From ChocPot-Mid sp964511865 (GTDB lineage Bacteria; Bacteroidota; Ignavibacteria; Kapaibacteriales; UBA2268): a DNA stretch of 8,170 nt. Below, piece by piece: positions 1 to 7,244 of this stretch. The translations under genes were made by a program, and so were the position numbers. Below the pieces are notes generated by a model. The model saw only the letters and a program-made list of their open reading frames with translations. It did no database searches and was not told where the DNA came from. The stretch's first letter is position 1; every line of letters starts with the position of its first letter. The stretch spans positions 1-8,170 of the forward strand of contig CAZEHW010000165.1 in the NCBI GenBank assembly GCA_964511865.1, written 5' to 3'.

Positions 1-638
1 CACCGGACTATAGTGTTATCAATATTCAAGCATATGAGGAAAGGAGAGAAAACGAATTGCCAGTTACAACAAGACCTTATAAGGTTTATGACCAACATTT
101 TATTTCAATTATAGCTCCGAAGGCAGCTATTGATTCAGTTTATATTGATAGTAACAATATTGATTTTAATATTTTCCAACCAATTCTTCCTGATTCGGAA
201 TTTTATTATGCAAATATTCAGGTTAGCGAAGGAAAACATTTGGTTAATTCACCGGAGAACATTGGAGTTTATGTTTATGGTTATGGAGAAGCAAACTCCT
301 ATGGATATAATGGCGGACAATATATGAATGACCTTAATGTCGTAAAAATCACTGACGAACAAATGCCGAAACCTGATGATGTTTTATTTCAAAATATACC
401 AAATCCGGTAACCGGCACTACTTGTATTAGATTTATTATTTCTTATAATACCTATGCAAGTTTGAAAATATATGACATATTAGGAAATGAAAAGTTGACT
501 ATATTCGATAAATTTTTAGAAAAAGGAGAATATTCAATTACTGCTATATTAAATGAGCTTCCACCAGGTATTTATATTTACGTTTTAGCAACAGAAACTA
601 AGGTCTTATCGAACAAATTAATTAAGATTCAAGAATAG
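1..638 (+). CDS. IgGFc-binding-like protein with T9SS type A sorting domain, 3' fragment
   Basis: The reading frame is open from the first complete codon (position 3) to the TAA at 636-638, so this is the C-terminal end of a gene that begins outside the window. A TTG at 57 could be taken as a start, but the frame upstream of it encodes PDYSVINIQAYEERRENE, which matches the paralogue at 1372-4488 from its residue 423. The first ~110 residues are the end of an IgGFc-binding-like domain, with the signatures YYANIQVSEG and IGVYVYGYGEANSYGY. From about 381 the sequence is a T9SS type A sorting domain (FQNIPNP, then LKIYDILGNE, then PPGIYIYVLA). Such tails direct export across the outer membrane and are normally cleaved by the T9SS sortase. 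The protein is therefore probably secreted or surface-attached; its ligand is unknown. Unlike its paralogue, it passes almost directly from the IgGFc-like part to the sorting tail. Confidence 0.88.
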   Translation, partial: PDYSVINIQAYEERRENELPVTTRPYKVYDQHFISIIAPKAAIDSVYIDSNNIDFNIFQPILPDSEFYYANIQVSEGKHLVNSPENIGVYVYGYGEANSYGYNGGQYMNDLNVVKITDEQMPKPDDVLFQNIPNPVTGTTCIRFIISYNTYASLKIYDILGNEKLTIFDKFLEKGEYSITAILNELPPGIYIYVLATETKVLSNKLIKIQE

Positions 639-696
639 AAACTCCAAAAGACATTTTTTTGAAATTTTTTTACATTTTTTGTAACAAAAGTTCGGT

Positions 697-1248
697 TCAT
701 GTGTATATATTTGTAAAGGATTGCCATTTACGTAAAGATTCAAATAAAGCAATGCCGACAGCAACGCTTACATTCAATGAATGCTTTACACCGTACATTG
801 GAATTTCGATGGCATCATCGCAAGCGGCAAGAACATCATCGTCTAAACCGGTGATTTCATTACCGGCGACAATGCATAGCGGAAAATCACTGATTTTAAG
901 CGAGTCGTAGCTACGCTTTTTGTCGGTTAGTTCCAGGGCAAAAACCTTTATATTTTGTTCTTTGATTTTTTTGATTGCTTTGAAAATATCTTTTTCATAA
1001 CGCCAAGGGACTGTTTCGACTGCTCCGAGAGCTGTTTTCTCTATCTCTTTTCTTGGAGGGTGTGGAGTAAATCCACAAAGAATCAGCTCTGAAACAAGAG
1101 AAGAATCGCATGTGCGGAATATTGAACCGACATTATAAAGACTTCTAACGTTATGCACTAACAATGAAACAGGAAAACGGCGAACTTGTTTTACCTGTTC
1201 GATGGAAAGTCTCTCTTTCAATATTTCGCTATGTATCAGTTTTTTCAA
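697..1248 (-). CDS. TrmH/SpoU-family RNA 2'-O-methyltransferase
   Basis: This 183-residue protein is a SPOUT-class (TrmH family) methyltransferase, which transfers a methyl group from S-adenosylmethionine to a ribose 2'-OH in tRNA or rRNA; the exact target cannot be read here. All three family motifs are visible. Motif 1 is HNVRSLYNVGSIFRT (residues 32-46, with the conserved Asn39 and Arg45). Motif 2 is LCIVAGNEITGL (124-135). Motif 3 is IEIPMYGVKHSLNVSVAVGI (148-167), which forms the trefoil-knot cofactor site. It lacks an N-terminal L30e-like RNA-binding domain, so it is the short, catalytic-domain-only type. The start is a TTG preceded by AGGA seven bases upstream; the N-terminus MKKLIHSEI fits the short relatives I remember. 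The upstream frame is open back to a TAG at 1360-1362 but holds no better start. It is convergent with the gene ending at 638 and divergent from the one starting at 1372. Confidence 0.92.
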   Translation of the reverse strand: MKKLIHSEILKERLSIEQVKQVRRFPVSLLVHNVRSLYNVGSIFRTCDSSLVSELILCGFTPHPPRKEIEKTALGAVETVPWRYEKDIFKAIKKIKEQNIKVFALELTDKKRSYDSLKISDFPLCIVAGNEITGLDDDVLAACDDAIEIPMYGVKHSLNVSVAVGIALFESLRKWQSFTNIYT

Positions 1249-1331
1249 AATAATCCTAAAAAATGTTAAATTAAGTAATAATAAATAATTAATATAAAAG
1301 TCAATATTTAAAAATAAGAAAATATCTAAAA

Positions 1332-1347
1332 TATTTGAGTATTTGAG
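1332..1347 (+). repeat. 8-bp tandem duplication upstream of the adhesin gene
   Basis: Two adjacent perfect copies of TATTTGAG lie 24 bases before the ATG at 1372, in the 123-base AT-rich gap shared with the divergent methyltransferase gene. The gap must hold the promoters of both genes, but I see no clear match to the Bacteroidota promoter consensus. The duplication may be a binding site or chance in AT-rich DNA. Confidence 0.35.
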
Positions 1348-1371
1348 AAAAATAATATACTAAATGAAGTC

Positions 1372-4300
1372 ATGATTCTTAAATCATTGTTTGAAATATC
1401 AACTATACTGACAGTGAAAAAATCTAAATGGCAGAGATTGCCGTTAAATTTTTTTGTGATTTTATCAGTATTAATTATTTCTGCTTCGGGATTACAGTCT
1501 CAAACTGACAGTCTAATCTTTGATACCAAGGGTGTAGACTTCCGCCTTGCTTTTTTACCAAACTATCATAATAATTATTCTTCTCAATATGCTAATCTTC
1601 TTCAAAGGACAGATTCATTGTATATTTTTATTGTGGCTGACAAACCAACGAGCGGTTTAATCGAATACATAGATAGATACGGTAATTTGTTTAATCAACC
1701 CTTTACCATTACGAATATTAATGATATTTATCTTTTTAAAGTTAGTCATTATGACTTTGAAGTACAAGGATATAACCGAAGTGGAACTATGCTAACTTCA
1801 AATGATACAAGAAATCAGAGTGAGATAGCCGGGATAAATTCTTTTCATATTACAACTGACAATGAAGTTACAGTATATGCCCATAGCCAGTCAGTGATGA
1901 CAAGTGATGCCTTTTTAGTTTTACCAACGGATGTATTAGGCAGGGAATATTTGGTTATGACCTATAATAGTGATGGTTCGGGAGGCTATGGTGGATTTCC
2001 CAGTTCATATCAATTGTATGGGAGCAGTACACCATCACAGTTTTTAATTGTTGCAACTGAAGATAATACTCTGGTTGATATTTATCCAAAAACTGATGTT
2101 TATCGTCGCGGAAAAACTTCACATTTTCAAATATCGCTAAATACCGGAGAAGTTTATCTGGTTCAGGCGAAGATAACACAAAACAATTTAAAAAGCGATT
2201 TAACCGGAACTTTAGTCGAATCGAGTAACCCTATTGCAGTCTTTGGCGGACAGCAAAGGACAATTGTTCCAATGGCAATAGAAAATATGCAGTCAAGGGA
2301 CTTTCTTTGCGAACAGTTGCTCCCTGTTAATACATGGGGAAAGAATGCTTATGTTATTCCTTATGCAACTCCATTCGATGCAACACTTGTTGGATATGAT
2401 TTATTTAGAGTTTTGGTTGGCAATGATGGAACCGATATATTTATTAACGGCAAAAACGAAGGCAGATATAACAAAGGAGAATTTATCGAACGACCAATTA
2501 ATGGTTCTGCTACAATCGAAGCAACAGGACCCATCTTGGTTGCTCAGTTTAAAAAAACCTCCAAAACTTCATCAGAAGGAGGGGAAGCATTAAGCGACCC
2601 TTTTATGATGATTGTTCCACCAAAGGAACAGTTTAAACCGGACTATAGTGTTATCAATACTCAAGCATATGAAGAAAGGATTGAAAGCGAATGGCCGACT
2701 GTTACTACAAAAGCTTATAAAGTATATGACCAGCATTATATTTCAATAGTTGCTCCTGCAAGTGCAATAGATAAAACTTATTTAGATGGAAGTCTTATTA
2801 ATTTAAATATTTTTCAGCCAATACAACCAAATAGAGATTATTATTATGCTAATATCCAGGTTAGCGAAGGAGCTCATCGAGTAAATTCTTCTGGCAGAAT
2901 TGGAGTATATGTTTATGGATATGGAGAGGCAAATTCTTATGGATACGTGGGTGGTATGAGTATGAGTTTGTTTGATTTTAAAAAGCCAAAAATTTTATCA
3001 ACCGATACCTGCTATACTATCAATGGTACTATTTACGATAATCGCCCCGGTGATTCAAGGATATCCACAGCAATTTGTCCCGAATCAAAAAAAATAAATA
3101 CAAATGTAAAGATAGATTCATTTACCCCTTTTGCTGACTCTGTTAATTTTGAAGCAATGCTTATTGATAATTTTCTTGACGGTCAGTTTGAGATAACAGC
3201 CAAAGATTCAATAGGTCTTGACACTACAGCTGTCTTTGACATACCGGGTTTTACTGTTTCAATGGATACAATGATAAATAGTAAACAGTTGTATATCTAT
3301 AGTGATAAATTCAGAACAAATACAACGCATTGTGAGGTTTTTAACTTAAGGAATTACGGAGGATTCAATCACATACTAAGTAACGTCTATTTGAAAAAGA
3401 ACAGTGCTTTATCAATAAATCCAATGGCTCCATTTGATATAAATCCGGGCGAAACATTTGACTTGGAACTTTGCTTTAACTTTTCTCAAGATACGGTTAT
3501 TACAGATACCCTTTACATTTCTGACGGTTGTAGTGACAGAGCAATAATGTTAATCAAAATTGAGTTCAAAGGAGATGATACTAAACCAAAATTATACATT
3601 GAGGGAGATAGCTGCCGTAACAAATTCGATTTTGTGGTAACAGATAGTATGTGGTTTGATTCAGGTATAGAAAAAATTGCCCGTTATACCAGTAATTGTA
3701 AATTCACCTATCTAAACCAAACTTCAAATATTTGTGTTTTTAATATTGAAGTTTATAATCCATACAAAGATGCCAATTTTACGCTGTGGATAACCGATAT
3801 ATCGGGAAATGAAACAATTTATTCTGATACTATTCAAGGATTCACCTTAACCATGCCTCAATTTGACAGTACGGAAAGTAAAATTGATTTTGGTCTCGAA
3901 AAAATCGGAAGTTTATATTGTGATACTTTGCAATTTTATAATACAGGTACTTTGCCTTTCGTAGTTGACAATTTATTATTAAAGAAAAACATCTATTTTT
4001 CAATACCGCAATACCAATTTCCGTTAATTATTTATCCCGATGAACAATTGACTGTGGCTGTCTGCTTTAATCCTGTAAATACTTACAATCGCTTTGAGGA
4101 TACTTTAGTTCTAATGTATAATTGTTTATCCAAAGAAGTTGCCTTAACTGGAAAAGGTGATAGTCTGATATATTATGGAGACGCAGATTGTGATGTTGTT
4201 ATTAAAGCTTCCGCTCATACAATTGAGAAGAAGTATGAAGTGGAACAAATATCACCAAATCCATTTTTTAATACTGTAAAGTTTATTATCAATTCTTCCG

Positions 4301-4488
4301 GAAAAGAAAGTATCAAACTTAGCATTTTCGACATACTGGGAAATGTAAGAGCAAGTATTCTAAAGAATGATATATCTATTGGGAAAAATGAAATTCTACT
4401 TGATTTGGAATTCTTGCCTCAGGGAGTTTATCTATATACTATAGGTACTCCTGAAGGTATTATTAAAGGAACTTTGATTAAACAATAA
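1372..4488 (+). CDS. IgGFc-binding-like exported protein with repeated Ig-like modules and T9SS tail
   Basis: This is a complete 1038-residue exported protein, probably displayed or released by the T9SS. An N-terminal signal sequence spans about residues 16-44 (basic stretch, then FFVILSVLIISASG, cleavage probably after LQSQ). Residues ~150-530 match the IgGFc-binding N-terminal family: FLVLPTDVLGREYLVMTYNS, FLIVATEDNTLVDIYP, PIAVFGG, LLPVNTWGK, DPFMMIVPP and GVYVYGYGEANSYGY. Residues ~538-931 form two copies of a ~200-residue unit of Ig-like/choice-of-anchor type. Residues ~957-1038 are a T9SS type A sorting domain (ISPNPF, LSIFDILGN, LPQGVYLYT). The family is named after mucin-type IgG-Fc-binding proteins; binding in bacteria is not established, so adhesion is only inferred. 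The start is uncertain: a GTG at 1414 would give MKKSKWQRL, a more typical signal-peptide start, but no ribosome-binding site separates the two options. It is a paralogue of the gene ending at 638. Confidence 0.93.
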   Translation: MILKSLFEISTILTVKKSKWQRLPLNFFVILSVLIISASGLQSQTDSLIFDTKGVDFRLAFLPNYHNNYSSQYANLLQRTDSLYIFIVADKPTSGLIEYIDRYGNLFNQPFTITNINDIYLFKVSHYDFEVQGYNRSGTMLTSNDTRNQSEIAGINSFHITTDNEVTVYAHSQSVMTSDAFLVLPTDVLGREYLVMTYNSDGSGGYGGFPSSYQLYGSSTPSQFLIVATEDNTLVDIYPKTDVYRRGKTSHFQISLNTGEVYLVQAKITQNNLKSDLTGTLVESSNPIAVFGGQQRTIVPMAIENMQSRDFLCEQLLPVNTWGKNAYVIPYATPFDATLVGYDLFRVLVGNDGTDIFINGKNEGRYNKGEFIERPINGSATIEATGPILVAQFKKTSKTSSEGGEALSDPFMMIVPPKEQFKPDYSVINTQAYEERIESEWPTVTTKAYKVYDQHYISIVAPASAIDKTYLDGSLINLNIFQPIQPNRDYYYANIQVSEGAHRVNSSGRIGVYVYGYGEANSYGYVGGMSMSLFDFKKPKILSTDTCYTINGTIYDNRPGDSRISTAICPESKKINTNVKIDSFTPFADSVNFEAMLIDNFLDGQFEITAKDSIGLDTTAVFDIPGFTVSMDTMINSKQLYIYSDKFRTNTTHCEVFNLRNYGGFNHILSNVYLKKNSALSINPMAPFDINPGETFDLELCFNFSQDTVITDTLYISDGCSDRAIMLIKIEFKGDDTKPKLYIEGDSCRNKFDFVVTDSMWFDSGIEKIARYTSNCKFTYLNQTSNICVFNIEVYNPYKDANFTLWITDISGNETIYSDTIQGFTLTMPQFDSTESKIDFGLEKIGSLYCDTLQFYNTGTLPFVVDNLLLKKNIYFSIPQYQFPLIIYPDEQLTVAVCFNPVNTYNRFEDTLVLMYNCLSKEVALTGKGDSLIYYGDADCDVVIKASAHTIEKKYEVEQISPNPFFNTVKFIINSSGKESIKLSIFDILGNVRASILKNDISIGKNEILLDLEFLPQGVYLYTIGTPEGIIKGTLIKQ

Positions 4489-4503
4489 AATTGCCTGAAT
4501 AAT

Positions 4504-4578
4504 TATTGAATTTTCAAATTAAAAATCATTGTACTTATTGAATCATTCTGTATAGATTGAAATACCCTATTGAATCAT
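4504..4578 (+). repeat. TATTGAAT three times at exact 32-base spacing
   Basis: TATTGAAT begins at 4504, 4536 and 4568. The last two copies extend to TATTGAATCAT. The exact 32-base spacing is close to three helical turns, which would put the copies on one face of the DNA. They lie in the 190-base gap before the S41 peptidase gene, 100-175 bases from its start. They may be operator sites; chance in AT-rich DNA is also possible. Confidence 0.35.
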
Positions 4579-4637
4579 AGTTAAAAGTCCAAAACAAATC
4601 ATTTTGCAATTTTAAACGTTATTATCTATTATATTAT

Positions 4638-4645
4638 TATTTTTG
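4638..4645 (+). promoter_or_regulatory. Possible Bacteroidota-type -7 promoter element
   Basis: TATTTTTG matches the TAnnTTTG consensus of Bacteroidota primary-sigma promoters and sits 33 bases before the ATG of the peptidase gene. I do not see a well-placed -33 TTG partner; the nearest upstream TTTG (4603-4606) is too far away. In DNA this AT-rich such a match can arise by chance. Confidence 0.25.
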
Positions 4646-4678
4646 AAGTTTATATTTTGTATAATTTGAAAGAAATTG

Positions 4679-6337
4679 ATGAAAAGAATTAACAAGACAG
4701 TCTATATTATTGCTTCAGTCTCCATAATAATCGGAATTGCAATAGGAGTGATTTTTCAACCCCTGATTTCCGGAGACAATATTTTTAACGAGATTAAGAA
4801 GTTCAATTATGTTCTTAATACTGCTTATAAGAATTATGTTGATGATGTTGACAGCCATAAACTTGTTGAAGCCGCAATTAAAGGAATGCTTAATGAATTA
4901 GACGTACACTCGGTCTATATTTCTGAAGAAGAGATGAAGGAAGTCTCTGAAGATTTCAATGCCGCTTTTGAAGGGATTGGAGTTGAGTTTGATGTTATAC
5001 ATGATACTATTACAATAATTTCACCAATTCCCGGAGGACCCAGCTCAAAACTTGGGATTTTAGCCGGAGATAAAATAGTCAAAATTGACAATGAAAATGC
5101 AGTTGGGATAAAGAGAAATGAAGTACCAAAGAAATTAAGAGGACCAAAAGATACTAAAGTTGTCGTTGAAATTAAAAGAGAAGGCACTAAAGGTTTATTA
5201 AAATTTGAAATCATTCGTGATAAAATTCCAATATTTACTGTTGACGCAAGCTTTATAATTGACGGTACTGATATAGGTTTAGTAAAGATTAACAGATTTG
5301 CCGCTACAACACATGAAGAGATGCTGAATGCACTAATTGATTTGAGAAAACAAGGAATGAAAAGGTTGATTTTAGACTTACGTGGTAATCCGGGGGGATA
5401 TCTAAATCAAGCATTTTTGGTAGCAGATGAATTTTTAAAAGGAAATGATACTATTGTTTATACGAAAGGCAGATTACCAGAATTTGATGATGTATTTAAA
5501 TCATCTTATGGAGGAAATTTTGAGGAAGTTCCACTGATTGTTCTCGTTGATGCGGGTTCAGCATCTGCAAGTGAAATAGTTTCAGGAGCAATTCAGGACC
5601 TTGACCGTGGTTTGATTATCGGGACAACTTCTTATGGTAAAGGATTGGTACAAAGGCAATATGATATACCTGACGGCTCAGCATTCAGGATTACGACTTC
5701 AAAGTATTATACTCCATCTGGCAGGTGCATCCAAAGACCTTATAAGGATAAAGATAAATACCGTCATTTATCGGGTAGAATGGACCTTGAAGATGGTAAC
5801 TATATTCTGAATTCTTTAGAAAAGATAAAAATACAGCTTAAGAAGGATAGCACAAAAGGAAGTGAAATAAATCTTGATTCATTACCAATTTATTATACAA
5901 AAGGCGGAAGAGTTGTTCTTGGTGCCGGTGGTGTTACACCTGATATAATAATCAAGATGGATACCTTGACGGATTTTGGTATTCAAATTAGAATGAAGAA
6001 TATGTTTAATGAATTTATTAACGATTTTGTTGACCTTAATTCGATTAAAAAGACTTACGGAAACAATTTTAAAGGTTTTTTAAAAGAGTATAAACTATCC
6101 CAAAAAACGATTGATGATTTTAAAAAGTTAGCTGAGAAAAAAGGTGTTGAATGGAATCAAAAAGAATTTGAAATTGATAAAGATTATTTGTTTATCCAGA
6201 TTAAAGCATTTATAGCCAATACTGTTTGGAACTCAAACGAAATGTGGCAGGTGTTTTATTCTTCAGACATTCAATTTCAAAAAGCATCACAGATGTTTCC
6301 TGAAGTTTTAAAAATAACCGGATTAAAAAAGAAATAA
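4679..6337 (+). CDS. S41 family C-terminal processing peptidase (PDZ, membrane-anchored)
   Basis: This 552-residue serine peptidase belongs to the CtpA/Prc family, which trims or degrades envelope proteins from their C-termini. Residues 8-28 are a hydrophobic signal/anchor segment that would place the rest in the periplasm. A PDZ domain spans about 92-180 (GIGVEFDV, GGPSSKLGILAGDKIVKID). The peptidase core follows, with LILDLRGNPGG (230-240), the nucleophile loop AGSASASEI and GTTSYGKGLVQRQ. Ser296, Lys321 and Gln325 have the 25- and 4-residue spacing of the Prc Ser/Lys/Gln set, so the enzyme looks active. Residues ~440-552 form the C-terminal extension common in Bacteroidota members. The start is taken as the ATG at 4679; a TTG directly before it (4676) is in frame but less likely. 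The DUF3108 gene follows after 63 bases without a terminator, so an operon is possible. The substrate cannot be inferred, and nothing links it directly to the T9SS. Confidence 0.95.
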   Translation: MKRINKTVYIIASVSIIIGIAIGVIFQPLISGDNIFNEIKKFNYVLNTAYKNYVDDVDSHKLVEAAIKGMLNELDVHSVYISEEEMKEVSEDFNAAFEGIGVEFDVIHDTITIISPIPGGPSSKLGILAGDKIVKIDNENAVGIKRNEVPKKLRGPKDTKVVVEIKREGTKGLLKFEIIRDKIPIFTVDASFIIDGTDIGLVKINRFAATTHEEMLNALIDLRKQGMKRLILDLRGNPGGYLNQAFLVADEFLKGNDTIVYTKGRLPEFDDVFKSSYGGNFEEVPLIVLVDAGSASASEIVSGAIQDLDRGLIIGTTSYGKGLVQRQYDIPDGSAFRITTSKYYTPSGRCIQRPYKDKDKYRHLSGRMDLEDGNYILNSLEKIKIQLKKDSTKGSEINLDSLPIYYTKGGRVVLGAGGVTPDIIIKMDTLTDFGIQIRMKNMFNEFINDFVDLNSIKKTYGNNFKGFLKEYKLSQKTIDDFKKLAEKKGVEWNQKEFEIDKDYLFIQIKAFIANTVWNSNEMWQVFYSSDIQFQKASQMFPEVLKITGLKKK

Positions 6338-6400
6338 ATTTTTCAAGATTAATATAGATTGCTAAAAACATTCTGTTATCTGAAAAGCAATGAGTTGAAT

Positions 6401-7189
6401 ATGATGAAGAAAACATTTTTGTTATTATTGATAATTTCGATTTTTTCAGTAAAAAATACTGCTTTCTCCGAAATGTTTTTAACGGGAGAAAAATTGCAAT
6501 ATAAGGTATCTTACTTTGGCATTACATTAGGACATATTGTAGTAAACATAGAAGGTCAACAGGAACTGAAAGGAAATAAGGTAATTAAGACTAAAGGTTA
6601 TATGAAATCCAATCCGGACATCCCTTTTGTTGATTTGCAGGCATCTTATGAGAGCTGGGTTGATACTTCAGGTGCCTTTTCTCATCAGTTTATCGGCAAA
6701 GTAATGATTGAAGACGGGACATGGGATTATCATCATATTGATTTTGACTACAAAAAGAAAAAAATAAGGACGCAAAAGTGGATACATAAGGAAGTTTTCT
6801 TTGACAGCACATATACAACATCAAAAAAATATTGTGACGGATTATCACTTTTCTTTTTTGCCAGGCAGTTCACAAAAACGGATAAGAGCATTAGAATTCC
6901 AACAATTGTTGACTACGATACAGTTTTTACTATAATTAATTTTAAAAATAAAAAAACCGAATCCGAAATTGATGCGGTTAAATATAAAATTAAAACCGTA
7001 TATTTCAATGGTAAGGCATACTGGACGGGTATTTATGGCTTATCCGGTGAATTTGAAGGATGGTTCTCAGACGATGAAGCCAGCGTCCCCATCAGGGCTA
7101 AAATGAAGGTCTATGTTGGCAGTGTTAATATTGAACTAATCGAATGGGACAGAAAAGATTGGATGCCGCCAAAAGCGGATAGTAAATGA
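6401..7189 (+). CDS. DUF3108 domain-containing envelope protein
   Basis: This protein of about 262 residues starts at a double ATG (6401 or 6404). An earlier in-frame TTG at 6359 would put 14 residues before the signal peptide and is less plausible. The N-terminus MKKTFLLLLIISIFSV is a signal peptide, so the product is periplasmic or envelope-bound. The body fits DUF3108: an opening GEKLQYKVSYFGITLG, a central CDGLSLFFFAR and a closing block KAYWTGIYGLSGEFEGWFSD followed by PIRAKMKVYVGSVNIEL. The molecular function of this family is not established, and I see no catalytic motif. The predicted fold is mostly beta strand. The gene follows the S41 peptidase by 63 bases with no visible terminator, so the two may share a transcript. 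It ends at a TGA that runs directly into a 7-bp tandem repeat. Confidence 0.88.
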   Translation: MMKKTFLLLLIISIFSVKNTAFSEMFLTGEKLQYKVSYFGITLGHIVVNIEGQQELKGNKVIKTKGYMKSNPDIPFVDLQASYESWVDTSGAFSHQFIGKVMIEDGTWDYHHIDFDYKKKKIRTQKWIHKEVFFDSTYTTSKKYCDGLSLFFFARQFTKTDKSIRIPTIVDYDTVFTIINFKNKKTESEIDAVKYKIKTVYFNGKAYWTGIYGLSGEFEGWFSDDEASVPIRAKMKVYVGSVNIELIEWDRKDWMPPKADSK

Positions 7190-7190
7190 C

Positions 7191-7239
7191 AATTGATAAT
7201 TGATAATTAACAATTGATAATTGACAATTGATAATTGAT
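7191..7239 (+). repeat. Seven-copy heptanucleotide tandem repeat (AATTGAT)
   Basis: Seven consecutive 7-base units start two bases after the DUF3108 stop codon: AATTGAT, AATTGAT, AATTAAC, AATTGAT, AATTGAC, AATTGAT, AATTGAT, followed by a degenerate AACTTGG. Five units are identical and the other two differ at one or two bases. Each unit contains the self-complementary AATT. Such arrays can change copy number by slippage. A role in transcription termination or mRNA 3'-end structure is possible but not shown. Confidence 0.85.
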
Positions 7240-7244
7240 AACTT

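Noticed and set aside
57..59. TTG as the start of the first gene
   Set aside because: The frame is open to the window edge and the codons before it match the paralogue at 2638-2691, so this is an internal codon of a truncated gene.
639..696. Bidirectional terminator between the convergent genes at 638 and 697
   Set aside because: T-runs are present, but the only hairpin is five A/T-dominated pairs (TTTTG, loop TAA, CAAAA) without a following T-tract in the right place.
659..910. Plus-strand ORF of about 83 codons
   Set aside because: It is antisense to the methyltransferase, whose three family motifs are intact, and its product resembles no family.
1955..2593. Alternative-frame ORFs inside the large adhesin gene
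   Set aside because: They lie wholly within a well-supported reading frame with recognised domains and lack any motif of their own.
4915..5214. Minus-strand ORF opposite the S41 peptidase PDZ region
   Set aside because: It is a hydrophobic shadow of the peptidase frame; the sense strand carries clear PDZ and catalytic motifs.
4679..6337. Peptidase as the T9SS sortase
   Set aside because: The T9SS sortase PorU is a gingipain-like cysteine peptidase; this protein is an S41 serine peptidase with a PDZ domain, so a direct role in tail cleavage is not supported.
6210..6416. Minus-strand ORF across the peptidase/DUF3108 junction
   Set aside because: It is antisense to two well-supported genes, with no recognisable product.
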